The notes below the pieces were generated by a model. It made no database searches. It worked only from the letters and a program-made list of their open reading frames with translations, and was not told the DNA's origin. The translations under genes were made by a program, and so were the position numbers. Positions 15,901 through 24,369 of a stretch of 64,000 nt of DNA are shown here, one piece after another (the stretch's first letter is position 1; the number at the start of each line of letters is the position of its first letter). This DNA comes from Teretinema sp942493045 (GTDB lineage Bacteria > Spirochaetota > Spirochaetia > Treponematales > Treponemataceae), in the NCBI GenBank assembly GCA_942493045.1, contig OW818665.1, positions 558,001 through 622,000 of the forward strand, read 5' to 3'.

Positions 15901-16133
15901 TATTTTTATCTCCCGGTTAATTTTTATTCCTTTTAACTATCAGGGGTATTCGTTTTTTTTGCAAGAAAGATTTTGAATTAATAATGTTTCTCTGTTGATC
16001 GAAATTACAAATATGTCATGATAAGGAAAGAATTGTAATTCATGAATCAACTCATTGAGGAACTGTATCTATTAAACACATCATACTATCATCATTAACT
16101 CCAAAATATCATTTTTGTAGCCCCGTTAAACTG

Positions 16134-16164
16134 GCATTCGGTACTGTCCGAATGCTTTTTTTTT
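16134..16164 (+). terminator. Orphan intrinsic terminator
   Basis: GCATTCGG and CCGAATGC form a perfect eight-base stem with a six-base loop, followed by nine T. It points on the plus strand, but no plus-strand gene lies within 800 bases upstream. It must end a small RNA or a leader transcript, or insulate the sigma-54 promoter just downstream. Confidence 0.8.
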
Positions 16165-16185
16165 CGCTGAACAATCACTCTCAGA

Positions 16186-16201
16186 TGGCATGGATTTTGC
16201 A
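16186..16201 (+). promoter_or_regulatory. Sigma-54 (RpoN) promoter for the Big2 lipoprotein
   Basis: TGGCAT, five bases, then TTGCA matches the -24/-12 consensus (TGGCAC-N5-TTGCW), with the invariant GG and GC at exact spacing. It predicts transcription from about 16212, leaving a 50-base leader with GGAGG before the ATG at 16264. Control by an enhancer-binding activator would follow. Confidence 0.65.
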
Positions 16202-16263
16202 GTGTTGCCAGTGCTGATCAGACTGTGTCGCGTCCGGCCTGTTCAGACACTACTGGAGGATAT

Positions 16264-17775
16264 ATGAATTTCCCGAAACCAACACCGCCTGTGAATAAAA
16301 TTGTGTATACGATAATTACCGTCCTGGCGCTATTTCTCAGTTTGAATGGCTGCGAGAATCCGGTAACTGATCCGGATGACAGCGCGATCGCCGTCACTGG
16401 TGTCAGTCTGAACAAGAGCTCCCTTGCCCTGATGACAGGGGAGGCCGAACGGCTGATTGCCACCGTTGAACCTTTGAACGCTACCAACAAGGTCCTCTCC
16501 TGGTCCAGCAGTGGTGGCGCGGCCAGTGTCTCAGAAACCGGCTGGGTTACCGCGGTCAGCGCCGGTGAAGCCGAGATTACGGCAACAACTGTGGACGGCG
16601 CCTTTGTTTCCTCCTGTAGCGTAACGGTGAGCGATCCCCCGCAGATTACCGTTACCGGGGTAACCTTGAATAAAACCACGACTGTCCTGGTTGTGGGCTC
16701 AACCGAACAGCTATCCGCGATAATTACTCCGGATAATGCGCTGAACAGGGAAGTGCTCTGGTCAAGCGATAACGCCTCTGTCAGTGTTACTTCCAGCGGT
16801 CTGATACGCGCTCTTGCCGTTGGAACCGCCACTGTTACCGTTACCACTGTCGAGGGAAATTTCAGCGCCAGCTGTGTTGTAACCGTCACTCCGGTACGGG
16901 TTACCGGCATATCGCTGAACAAAACAACCACTTCGATCGGTTTGGGTTTTACCGAACAATTAAGCGCCCTGATACTTCCCGCTAACGCTACGAACAAGGC
17001 TGTATCCTGGACAAGCAGCAGCGCCAACGCCACCGTTTCTGAAGCCGGCCTGGTCACGGCCGTCAGTCTCGGTTCCGCCACCATTACCGCGACCAGCGAC
17101 GACGGTTCTTTTACCGCTTCCTGCCTGGTGTCCGTGATACCGGTTCCGGTTACCGGCATTTTATTGAATAAAACCAGTATGACTCTGGTTGCCGGACAGT
17201 CCGAACTGCTGACCGCTACAATCAATCCGGCTACCGCCGCGAATAAGAACATTACCTGGAACAGCAGTGATACGCATGTAGCCGCGGTTTCGCAGGGACA
17301 GGTATTGGCCTTTGCCGCCGGTACAGCGACTATCACCGTGCGCACGGAAGACGGAGGATTCACCGCCACCTGCGTAGTCACAGTGACCGGAACGCTGAGC
17401 CATAGTTATGAAGAAGTCATTCCGGCCGCTACTGCCCTGCAAAACGGCTTGAACGCCGCCATTGCCTCCAATGATCCAACCTCAAGCGCCTACGCCCTTA
17501 CATCATTAACACCGTCACTGCAAGTCACCTGTTATTTCAATAATTTTGTGGACTCCGGCTATACGCTGAACGGCAGTGTGGTAATCACTGTTAATCCCAA
17601 TTATACCCAGGGACCGATGAACGGTACTGTGTATTTCAGCGGCGGAGTAGTATCCGAAATTTCTTATATTAACGCGGTGTTTACAACGCCAATGTCGGGT
17701 TCGCTGGGTATCAGATTTACTGACAATACCAGCGGTTCTCTGAATCTGGCAACCGGGGTCTATACCCAAAACTGA
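16264..17775 (+). CDS. Surface lipoprotein with four bacterial Ig-like (Big2) repeats
   Basis: This protein has about 503 residues. The lipobox LSLNGC follows a hydrophobic signal. Four repeats of about 85 residues begin VTGVSLNK, VTGVTLNK, VTGISLNK and VTGILLNK, and each ends in an ATITATT..G.F.ASC.VTV block, as in Big2/invasin-type domains. The last 120 residues form a different beta-rich domain. Such proteins often serve in adhesion or as stalks. ATG 16264 is preferred over GTG 16225 because GGAGGATAT precedes it and the signal peptide is then regular. Confidence 0.85.
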   Translation: MNFPKPTPPVNKIVYTIITVLALFLSLNGCENPVTDPDDSAIAVTGVSLNKSSLALMTGEAERLIATVEPLNATNKVLSWSSSGGAASVSETGWVTAVSAGEAEITATTVDGAFVSSCSVTVSDPPQITVTGVTLNKTTTVLVVGSTEQLSAIITPDNALNREVLWSSDNASVSVTSSGLIRALAVGTATVTVTTVEGNFSASCVVTVTPVRVTGISLNKTTTSIGLGFTEQLSALILPANATNKAVSWTSSSANATVSEAGLVTAVSLGSATITATSDDGSFTASCLVSVIPVPVTGILLNKTSMTLVAGQSELLTATINPATAANKNITWNSSDTHVAAVSQGQVLAFAAGTATITVRTEDGGFTATCVVTVTGTLSHSYEEVIPAATALQNGLNAAIASNDPTSSAYALTSLTPSLQVTCYFNNFVDSGYTLNGSVVITVNPNYTQGPMNGTVYFSGGVVSEISYINAVFTTPMSGSLGIRFTDNTSGSLNLATGVYTQN

Positions 17776-17785
17776 CCGAATTTGG

Positions 17786-17821
17786 CTGCAGGTTGACTAT
17801 AACGTCAATCTGCAGTTTTTC
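17786..17821 (+). terminator. Intrinsic terminator of the Big2 lipoprotein gene
   Basis: CTGCAGGTTGAC pairs with GTCAATCTGCAG (one mismatch) and is followed by TTTTT. It lies ten bases after the stop codon. It also rules out an apparent ATG at 17793 as start of the next gene. Confidence 0.8.
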
Positions 17822-17840
17822 TGTTTATGGAGATTCAAGC

Positions 17841-18518
17841 ATGGTAAAACAAAATTGTTTTTCTAGTGTGCTGTTGTTTCGCAGTAATTCTCCTTCCGGT
17901 CGAACGCAACAGGCTTCGCTGGCGGTTCCTCTTTCCGGAAACTCCTTTCAGGTTAAGGTTCGGCTGTGGTGCGCCAAAAAAAAACCGGAGGACCAATATA
18001 TGCAGATCTCAGTAGCCAGACCGATGCAACGCGTTAGTCATTTGACCTATCAGGTCCCGGGAGTGATCGTTAAAAAAACAGTCTGCTGGGAGTTTGAACT
18101 TGACAAATATTATACTACAGGCGAAACTTCAGAAAATAGTGGCGTAGGCGAACAGTTTTACTGGCAGGACAGGATCTCCCGCAGAAGGATTGCCGCGACA
18201 ATGGGAGCATTGGTCTGTAAACCCTGCAGCCGGATGGTCTTCTTTGCCAGAATGACAGCCAAAACGAATCTATCCGCGACTGAAACAAACACAATGGATG
18301 ATATTGAAGAACTTGAGCAAATACCCGAAGACATCCCACTCGAACTTGAAGAAGTTACCGAATTTGAGGAGCCTTTGCCGACTGCTCGGAACGGGCTTGA
18401 AGTAATCAAGTATGAGAAGCCGGTCTGCGCGCCTGAGCCGGCGGATGAAGATTTGGAAGAACTTCAGGAAGAACTCGACGAGCTGCTTGAGCCAGGGGAA
18501 AGCGACAGTCTTACCTAG
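17841..18518 (+). CDS. Unknown protein with strongly acidic C-terminal half
   Basis: This is about 225 residues with no recognised family. The first 150 residues are basic and beta-like with five cysteines. Residues about 150-225 are dominated by Glu, Asp and Leu (DDIEELEQIPEDIPLELEEVTEFEE), probably helical or disordered. Two starts have ribosome sites: 17841 (GGAG eight bases upstream) and 18000 (GGAGG nine bases upstream). I give the longer one. The end overlaps the dus gene tail-to-tail by eight bases. It could be regulatory or a partner-binding protein; this is not more than a guess. Confidence 0.55.
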   Translation: MVKQNCFSSVLLFRSNSPSGRTQQASLAVPLSGNSFQVKVRLWCAKKKPEDQYMQISVARPMQRVSHLTYQVPGVIVKKTVCWEFELDKYYTTGETSENSGVGEQFYWQDRISRRRIAATMGALVCKPCSRMVFFARMTAKTNLSATETNTMDDIEELEQIPEDIPLELEEVTEFEEPLPTARNGLEVIKYEKPVCAPEPADEDLEELQEELDELLEPGESDSLT

Positions 18519-19449
18519 CAAAAACCTGATCGACGCAGCGTTCATAGCTGTCGAAAGCGGTACAGTTTCTGATTTTTTGCACCTGTTCTTTTTGCGTGCC
18601 GCTTAAGGGTGTCCCAAGATAACTCCATACTTCTTTCATCTTGTCGAGCACATGACCCGGTCCGCTCAATATTTCCCGATACTCCAGATACAGCTCATCA
18701 TGAAAAACCCTGAGGCGCTGCAATGGCTGTTTTGCGGCCAGGCCGGTCTTTATTGAGTCGGCCAGCAGTGGATTGAATAGCGCCCAGCGGCCGATCATCC
18801 ATTCGTTTATCGCCGGAAAGCGGCGTTGTAAACCCTGAAATGTCTGCACATCCTTAATGTCACCGTTGTAAACCACCGGATGCCGGCACCGCGCGGCCGC
18901 TTCCGCGAATCCGTCCAGGTCGACCGCTCCGCTGTACATCTGGGTGGCGACCCGGGCATGGATAATGACCCTGGTGAGCGGAAAATCATTCAGCACCGGT
19001 ATTACACGGATCAGTTCCTGACTTTCATAGCGTCCGAGTCGGACCTTGACCGAAACCGGCAATACTGAATCGCGACAGACAGTTTCCAGAAATTGGCGGA
19101 TTAATTCCGGGAAGGGCAATAAGCCGGACCCGCGTTTTTTATTGGCCACCATGGAGTACGGACAACCTAAATTCCAGTTTACTTCTTTATAACCGAGATC
19201 GCGCAGGACGGCTGCCGTCGCGCAGAAGGAAGCGCTGTGATTTCCCAGAATTTGAGGGATGAGCGGGACAGTTATCGAGGGGTCGGGAGTGAGGTCTTTA
19301 TAATGATTTTTTTTGGGATGGGTGCTGTTAACGGATAAAATAAAGGGCATCATTACCGAGTCAAATCCCGGAAAATTGCGCAGATATACTTTTCTGAAGG
19401 TACTGTTGGTAACGCCGTGCATCGGCGCGAGCTGTAAAATTGGTATCAC
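18511..19449 (-). CDS. tRNA-dihydrouridine synthase family protein
   Basis: This 312-residue FMN enzyme reduces uridine in tRNA D-loops. Family marks: LAPMHGVTNSTFR (about 7-19), catalytic Cys in NWNLGCPYSMV (about 90-100), KVRLG, IIHARV, VVYNGDI and GRWAL in TIM-barrel order. The start is GTG at 19449; any ATG upstream meets a stop, and the first strand IPILQLAPM requires it. No Shine-Dalgarno is seen, and TATGAT ends six bases before the GTG. Which Dus subtype it is cannot be decided. Confidence 0.85.
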   Translation of the reverse strand: MIPILQLAPMHGVTNSTFRKVYLRNFPGFDSVMMPFILSVNSTHPKKNHYKDLTPDPSITVPLIPQILGNHSASFCATAAVLRDLGYKEVNWNLGCPYSMVANKKRGSGLLPFPELIRQFLETVCRDSVLPVSVKVRLGRYESQELIRVIPVLNDFPLTRVIIHARVATQMYSGAVDLDGFAEAAARCRHPVVYNGDIKDVQTFQGLQRRFPAINEWMIGRWALFNPLLADSIKTGLAAKQPLQRLRVFHDELYLEYREILSGPGHVLDKMKEVWSYLGTPLSGTQKEQVQKIRNCTAFDSYERCVDQVFAR

Positions 19450-19530
19450 CAGCGCATCATAACCGAATGATAGGAAAAAGACAGCCTTCCCGGTTGCTTT
19501 TTCACTGTTGTTTTGCGTATGTTTGCTAAC

Positions 19531-20418
19531 ATGAAGCCAATAGTGTCCGTGAAAGATTTGTCAAAAACATATGGAACGGTGAAAGCCGTGGATGGCGTGA
19601 GCTTTGATATTCCCGAGGGTATCTGCTTCGGTTTGCTTGGTCCCAATGGCGCGGGTAAAACCACTACCATCGAAATTATGGAAGGAATCACCAGTCCAAC
19701 CGCCGGTGAGGTTTTCTTTCGCGGTAAACCGCTCGATCATCATTTTAAGCAGAAAGTCGGAATCCAGTTTCAGAGTACCGCCTTACCCGAATTTATTACA
19801 GTAAAGGAGACCCTGGAACTTTTTTCGGCTTTTTATCCTCATCCCCGGCCCATGAGTGAACTGATCGAGCTTTGTTCACTGCAGGACATCCTGGAACGGG
19901 ATAATCGCAAGCTCTCCGGGGGACAAAGACAACGTATGCTGCTGGCTCTGGCCATTATACCGATGCCGGAAATTGTCTTTCTGGATGAGCCGACTACCGG
20001 TCTTGACCCCCAGGCCCGCCGGAACTTTTGGGACTTAATCCGCCGAATCCGCGATGAGAAAACTACGGTGGTACTGACCACTCATTATATGGATGAGGCT
20101 GAGCTGCTCTGCGACCGGATAGCCATAATGGATCAGGGTAAAATACTCGAAATCGATACGCCGGAGAAACTGCTCTCCAAGCATTTTGAAGGTGTTTTAG
20201 TGACCTTACCGTATCAGGACGTGCTGCCGGGGGTAAACGGTATTCCGTCCGACCTGCTGGTTGTAGGCACAGAGCGGCTGGAGCTGCAAACCACCAATGT
20301 GGACCGCAGTCTGCGCGATCTGCTGGAAGCGCGGATCAGCCTGGAGGGTCTTTCAATCCATAAACCGGATCTGGAAGACCTGTTTATCAAGCTAACCGGC
20401 AGCAAGCTGCGGTCATAG
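19531..20418 (+). CDS. ABC-2-type exporter ATP-binding protein (NatA/DrrA-like)
   Basis: This has about 295 residues. Walker A GPNGAGKTT (about 37-45), signature LSGGQRQRM, Walker B IVFLDEP with D-loop GLDPQ and H-loop TTHYMDEA are all intact. The C-terminal 70 residues match the extension of drug or sodium exporters. The ATG at 19531 is chosen because TTGCTT and TATGTT with 18 bases between end seven bases before it. ATG 19519 and TTG 19513 are in frame but lie in that promoter. It pairs with the permease starting 12 bases after its stop. Confidence 0.88.
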   Translation: MKPIVSVKDLSKTYGTVKAVDGVSFDIPEGICFGLLGPNGAGKTTTIEIMEGITSPTAGEVFFRGKPLDHHFKQKVGIQFQSTALPEFITVKETLELFSAFYPHPRPMSELIELCSLQDILERDNRKLSGGQRQRMLLALAIIPMPEIVFLDEPTTGLDPQARRNFWDLIRRIRDEKTTVVLTTHYMDEAELLCDRIAIMDQGKILEIDTPEKLLSKHFEGVLVTLPYQDVLPGVNGIPSDLLVVGTERLELQTTNVDRSLRDLLEARISLEGLSIHKPDLEDLFIKLTGSKLRS

Positions 20419-20429
20419 GGAAGGTACGT

Positions 20430-21437
20430 ATGATATTTAAGCAATTTCTGGCGATGTTCAAGGCCAGGACAATGGAATTTGTGCGGGATCGCGGTTCCTT
20501 TTACTGGAGTATGCTGTTTCCGGCTTTTTTGGTTTTCGCCTTTGCCTTCGCCTTTTCCGGTCAGGGTAGTTATTTGTACAAGGTCGGCTATGTCGGTCAG
20601 ACCGACCCGGCAGTGTCTTTCATGGACATCGCTCAGATTCAGTTTATCAGTTACGACAGGGCCGTTGACAGTATCGAAAAAATTAGCGGACTGCTTTCGC
20701 GGCATCAGCTTGATATGCTGATCGATTTTGATGAACGCAGCATCAGCGTTAATTCCCAGTCGGACAAGAGTTTGCTGCTGGAAAAGCTATTTACGGCCGG
20801 AGAAGCCGATTTTACAGTAAAGGCGGTCAGCGGCAAAGGGGTGCGCTACGTAGACTGGTTCGTGCCCGGTGTGATCGGTATGAATATTATGTTCAGCTGC
20901 CTTTCCGGTGTCGGATTTATAATCGTGCGTTACCGCAAGAACGGGGTGCTCAAACGCCTCAAGGCCACACCGATCGGGGCTTTTAACTTTCTCTCCGCCC
21001 AGGCCGCCAGCCGGCTGGCTATTGTTTTATTTACCTCCGTGCTTATTTACGGAGGGACCAATTTTTTCCTGCATTTCGTAATGCTCGGCAGTTATTTTAA
21101 TCTGCTTTTAGTGCTGATAGCCGGCAGCCTGTGCATGATATCGCTCGGTCTGGTTTTCGCGTCCCGAATAAATAATGAAGAACTGGCCGGCGGCGTGCTC
21201 AATCTGGTGACTTTCCCGATGCTGGCTTTTTCGGGGGTATTCTATTCTCTGGAAGGCAGTCCCGCTATTCTGCGCACTATCGGAAAATTTTTCCCGCTCA
21301 CCCATGTCACCGGCGCCGCCCGCAAAATTATGCTTGACGGAGCCGGTTTCTCCGGTATTATGGGAGAGCTGGCCATCTTGGGTGGACTCACTGTTTTCTT
21401 TCTGATACTGGCCTCGCTGTTGTTCCGGTGGGACTGA
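20430..21437 (+). CDS. ABC-2-type transporter permease
   Basis: This 335-residue protein has one N-terminal helix (SMLFPAFLVFAFAFAF), an extracytoplasmic segment of about 115 residues, then five further helices (about 155-335) in the ABC2_membrane layout, including the PMLAFSGVFYSLE region typical of these permeases. It forms the membrane half of the exporter with the preceding ATPase. The start has GGAAGG upstream. The substrate is unknown. Confidence 0.83.
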   Translation: MIFKQFLAMFKARTMEFVRDRGSFYWSMLFPAFLVFAFAFAFSGQGSYLYKVGYVGQTDPAVSFMDIAQIQFISYDRAVDSIEKISGLLSRHQLDMLIDFDERSISVNSQSDKSLLLEKLFTAGEADFTVKAVSGKGVRYVDWFVPGVIGMNIMFSCLSGVGFIIVRYRKNGVLKRLKATPIGAFNFLSAQAASRLAIVLFTSVLIYGGTNFFLHFVMLGSYFNLLLVLIAGSLCMISLGLVFASRINNEELAGGVLNLVTFPMLAFSGVFYSLEGSPAILRTIGKFFPLTHVTGAARKIMLDGAGFSGIMGELAILGGLTVFFLILASLLFRWD

Positions 21438-21471
21438 ATCCAGTTTACTATCATAACGAGAAGGATTATTC

Positions 21472-22134
21472 ATGATCGATTATTTCAAAAAGCTTTTTGC
21501 CATCCGGTCTACGGCAGTTCTGATGGTACTGTCGCTGTTCTCGCTGCTGTTGTCGGCCCTGCGCATCAGCTATACCAATCATTACTTTTTTCTGTTTTTG
21601 GTGTGGAACCTGTTTCTGGCCTTTTTGCCCTGGTTCATCGCCTCGATTATCTACATAAAAAAAATCCGCAATTGGGTGGTTTTAACCATTTCGATATTAG
21701 TCTGGCTGGCTTTTTTCCCGAACGCGCCGTACATCCTGACCGATCTGATGCATCTCGGCAAAGACCGCAGCGCGCCGATCTGGTTTGACCTGATACTGCT
21801 GTTAAGTTACGGCTTCGCCGGTTTACTGTACGGTTTTGTCAGTCTACACATGATCGAGAAAATCCTGGTTAGAAAAACCGGTCACCGACATGTAGCGTTG
21901 ATTTCCGTTCCGCTGATCTATCTGGCCTGTTTCGGGATTTATATCGGCCGGTTTTTACGCTGGAACAGTTGGGATCTGGTATCCAATATGAGCAGTGTGC
22001 TGCGGGATATAGCCGCGCGTTTTATCAATCCCTTTAACTATACAAATACCTGGGTTTTCACCATTTTTCTGGGAACCCTGCTGAACGTCCTTTATTGGAG
22101 CTATAAAAGCTTCAGCCTCCCGGAAATGGACTAA
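21472..22134 (+). CDS. DUF1361 integral membrane protein
   Basis: This 220-residue protein has six or so hydrophobic helices. FFPNAPYILTDLMHL (about 80-94) and GRFLRWNSWDL (about 160-170) are the conserved blocks of DUF1361. The function of the family is not known. The start follows GAGAAGGATTATTC, 34 bases after the ABC permease stop, so it is probably in the same transcript, which ends at the terminator at 22140. Confidence 0.82.
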   Translation: MIDYFKKLFAIRSTAVLMVLSLFSLLLSALRISYTNHYFFLFLVWNLFLAFLPWFIASIIYIKKIRNWVVLTISILVWLAFFPNAPYILTDLMHLGKDRSAPIWFDLILLLSYGFAGLLYGFVSLHMIEKILVRKTGHRHVALISVPLIYLACFGIYIGRFLRWNSWDLVSNMSSVLRDIAARFINPFNYTNTWVFTIFLGTLLNVLYWSYKSFSLPEMD

Positions 22135-22139
22135 TCGAT

Positions 22140-22174
22140 ACCTTCAAAAAAGAACTTTTTGAAGGTTTTTTTTT
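22140..22174 (+). terminator. Intrinsic terminator after the DUF1361 gene
   Basis: ACCTTCAAAAA pairs with TTTTTGAAGGT around a five-base loop, followed by a T run. It separates the ABC exporter transcript from the GntR-led operon. Confidence 0.88.
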
Positions 22175-22183
22175 GCCCGTCTA

Positions 22184-22234
22184 TTGACTTATTGTACTAG
22201 TAGACTTATAAATGTACTAGATGAATAGTACAAT
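22184..22234 (+). promoter_or_regulatory. Promoter and operator of the GntR-SPFH-ABC operon
   Basis: TTGACT (22184-22189), 17 bases and TATAAA (22207-22212) end eight bases before the ATG at 22221. ATTGTACTA (22191-22199) and TAGTACAAT (22226-22234) form a perfect nine-base inverted repeat, with a third TGTACTAG copy at 22213-22220. GTACTA/TAGTAC is the kind of site used by YtrA-type GntR repressors, so self-repression is likely. The right half-site lies inside the coding region. Confidence 0.75.
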
Positions 22235-22625
22235 AGCTTCTGTTGAATTACAAATCAGACTCGACGCCGGCAGCGGAGTGCCACTGTATCGGCAGATTAT
22301 TCTGCAGATAGAACACGCCATTCTTTCCGGACGGGTACGCAGCGGTTACCGGCTGCCCACCATTCGGGCTCTGGCCATCGAGTTGCAGATAAACCCCAAC
22401 ACCATCGCCAAAGCCTATAATGAACTCGAGATTCGCGGCATTGTGCTGACCCAGGTCGGCAGCGGAACCTATGTTTCTGACAAGAAGCCGCAAACTCATG
22501 AAGAGGGACTGGATAAACGCATCAGGGAAATTCTGATCCGTTTTCTGCGCGATATGGAGAATCTGGGACTCGCGCGTGAAGAAATTATTGAATTGATTCG
22601 GGATTACAGGGAGGAAAAGGCATGA
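22221..22625 (+). CDS. YtrA-type GntR transcriptional regulator
   Basis: This 134-residue protein has a winged helix (about 15-85: GVPLYRQIILQIEHAILSGRV, GYRLPTIRALAIELQINPNTIAKAYNELE, GIVLTQVGSGTYV). Only a short helical C-terminus follows, and it lacks an effector domain, as in the YtrA subfamily. These repress neighbouring ABC transporter operons. The start lies within the operator with no room for a ribosome site, so the mRNA is probably leaderless. Its TGA overlaps the next ATG. Confidence 0.88.
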   Translation: MNSTIASVELQIRLDAGSGVPLYRQIILQIEHAILSGRVRSGYRLPTIRALAIELQINPNTIAKAYNELEIRGIVLTQVGSGTYVSDKKPQTHEEGLDKRIREILIRFLRDMENLGLAREEIIELIRDYREEKA

Positions 22626-23689
22626 AGTTTTTTCATAGAGGCGCCAGAGCCGAGATCCGGCGCGATTTTTCATTGAATATTGTCGGTATGGTTTTAGCGG
22701 TGCTGGTTATCGCTGTTGTGCTGGCGTTGTGGCTATTGACCGGGATCGCGCCGTCGGTCTTTGAGTATCTTTTCCTGCTCGGCGCTCCTCTGGCCGCGGT
22801 TTGCCTGTTAAGTCTGTTTCCGAGATGGACCAGCGCGGTAAAGCTGCTGCTGCTGGTGGCCCTGTCGGCAGCGGCTCTGCCTTTCAGCGCCGCCGGTTAT
22901 GGAGTTGTTTTTGCCCTTGTCGGTGTCCTGGTAGCACCGGCCATCCAGAAGATGGAAGAGTGGGAACGCGCAATCGTATTGCGGTTCGGCCGTTTTCACC
23001 GGGTCCGGGGTCCGGGACTATTTCTGCTTTTCCCCTTCGCTGATCGTATCGCCCGGCGGGTGGACTTACGTATCCGGGTCACCGACTTTGCGGCCCAGTC
23101 CACGCTGACCCTGGACTCGGTGACCGTTACGGTCGACGCCATCTGTTTTTGGCTGGTATGGGACGCCGAAAAGGCGGTCTGTGAGGTTCAGAACTATGAG
23201 GAAGCCGTAATCCTGTCTTCCCAGACTGCCCTGCGCAACGCTGTCAGCAAGCATGACCTTTCAACCTTTCTGGCCCGCGGTGAGGATATCGAAAAAGAAA
23301 TCCGCTCCGAAGTCGATAAAAAAACCACTGACTGGGGCATTACCGTTCAGCATATCGAAATTACCGACATACAGATTCCGGATGCCCTGCAGGACTCACT
23401 GAGCCGCCTGGCGCAGATGGAGAGGGAAAAAATGGGCCGGATTCTGCTGGCCGAAGCCGAAATAGATATTGCCCGCCGTCTGGAAAGCGCGGCTGCCATT
23501 TACGGCGCGAATTCGGTAGCTCTCAAACTGAAGAGTTTGTCGATTTTGAACGAGGGCTTAAAGGCCGGCAACTCGATGATGCTGGTTCCTGATTCCATCA
23601 CCGAAGAGCTGCAATCCACAGATCTGTTTGGTTTGCAGGCTTTGAACGAAACAAAACGCGCGCAGAAGAAAAGTGGAGGTCAAAAATGA
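22622..23689 (+). CDS. SPFH/band-7 (slipin-like) membrane protein
   Basis: This 355-residue protein has three or four N-terminal hydrophobic helices (about 15-105) before the band-7 core. The core starts at EWERAIVLRFGRFHRVRGPGLFLLFPF, the slipin signature, and runs to about 320 with ITVQHIEITDIQIPDALQDSL and a coiled coil rich in Glu/Ala. Slipins form membrane rings or microdomain scaffolds, often with proteases or transporters. Here it is translationally coupled (ATGA) to the regulator and to the ABC ATPase, so it probably scaffolds that transporter. The extra N-terminal helices are more than usual for the family. Confidence 0.85.
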   Translation: MKFFHRGARAEIRRDFSLNIVGMVLAVLVIAVVLALWLLTGIAPSVFEYLFLLGAPLAAVCLLSLFPRWTSAVKLLLLVALSAAALPFSAAGYGVVFALVGVLVAPAIQKMEEWERAIVLRFGRFHRVRGPGLFLLFPFADRIARRVDLRIRVTDFAAQSTLTLDSVTVTVDAICFWLVWDAEKAVCEVQNYEEAVILSSQTALRNAVSKHDLSTFLARGEDIEKEIRSEVDKKTTDWGITVQHIEITDIQIPDALQDSLSRLAQMEREKMGRILLAEAEIDIARRLESAAAIYGANSVALKLKSLSILNEGLKAGNSMMLVPDSITEELQSTDLFGLQALNETKRAQKKSGGQK

Positions 23690-24369
23690 CTGTTGTAAGC
23701 ACTGAAGCGCTGGTAAAAAATTATCAGCTTAATGATCTGACTGTTCCGGCCCTGCAGGGCGTCACTCTCGACTTTAGTAAGGGTGAGTTCTCGGCCGTGG
23801 CCGGTCCCTCCGGAAGCGGTAAGTCTACCTTTTTGCATCTGGTGGGCTGTCTGGATGTGCCGACTTCCGGGACGGTATCGATCGACGGAACTGCCGTGGC
23901 CGCGCTCACCAAAAAACAGTTGGCCCTGTTGCGCCGCCAGAAAATCGGCTTTATTTTTCAGGCTTACAACCTGATCCCGGTGCTATCGGCCATCGAAAAT
24001 ATTTCCCTGCCGCTGATCCTGCTCGGCGCTGAGCCGGCCGCTGCCCGCGCCGAAGCCGAACGCGCCCTGGCGGAAGTGGCCCTGGAGGGGATGGCCGACC
24101 GCCGCCCGAAAGAAATGTCCGGCGGTCAACAGCAGCGCGTGGCCATTGCCCGGGCCCTGGTTAAAAAACCGGCCCTGATCCTGGCCGACGAACCGACTGC
24201 CAACCTGGATTCTAAGACCGGTCGCGATATTCTGGACCTGATGCTACGCCTGAATAAAAAGGAAGGTACCACCTTTATCTTTTCGACCCATGACCCGATG
24301 GTGATGGACTATGCCCGCCGCCTGATCACCTTGCGTGACGGCCGGGTAGAAACGGAGACCCTCAAATGA
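23686..24369 (+). CDS. LolD/MacB-type ABC transporter ATPase
   Basis: This 227-residue protein has Walker A GPSGSGKST (about 41-49), Q-loop FIFQAYNLIPVLSA, signature MSGGQQQRVAIARAL, Walker B LILADEPTANLDSKT and H-loop FSTHDP. The FQxYNLIPxLSAxEN block is typical of ATPases that pair with FtsX-like permeases. It should power extraction of lipoproteins or substrate transfer through the two permeases that follow. It overlaps both neighbours by four bases. Confidence 0.9.
   Translation: MTVVSTEALVKNYQLNDLTVPALQGVTLDFSKGEFSAVAGPSGSGKSTFLHLVGCLDVPTSGTVSIDGTAVAALTKKQLALLRRQKIGFIFQAYNLIPVLSAIENISLPLILLGAEPAAARAEAERALAEVALEGMADRRPKEMSGGQQQRVAIARALVKKPALILADEPTANLDSKTGRDILDLMLRLNKKEGTTFIFSTHDPMVMDYARRLITLRDGRVETETLK

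Larger units (their letters stand above)
15901..16263. other. Intergenic region between divergent genes
   Basis: No open frame is convincing. It contains an isolated intrinsic terminator (16134-16164) and a sigma-54-type promoter (16186-16201), both described separately. The stretch 15950-16130 is AT-rich and could encode a short RNA ending at that terminator. I see no certain promoter for one. Confidence 0.6.

Noticed and set aside
16218..17381. Open frame of 387 codons on the minus strand opposite the Big2 gene
   Set aside because: It is antisense to a repeat-rich gene, has low-complexity Val/Ser/Thr sequence from the repeats, and lacks a ribosome site.
17793..17840. ATG 17793 as start of the acidic-tailed protein
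   Set aside because: It falls inside the terminator stem of the preceding gene.
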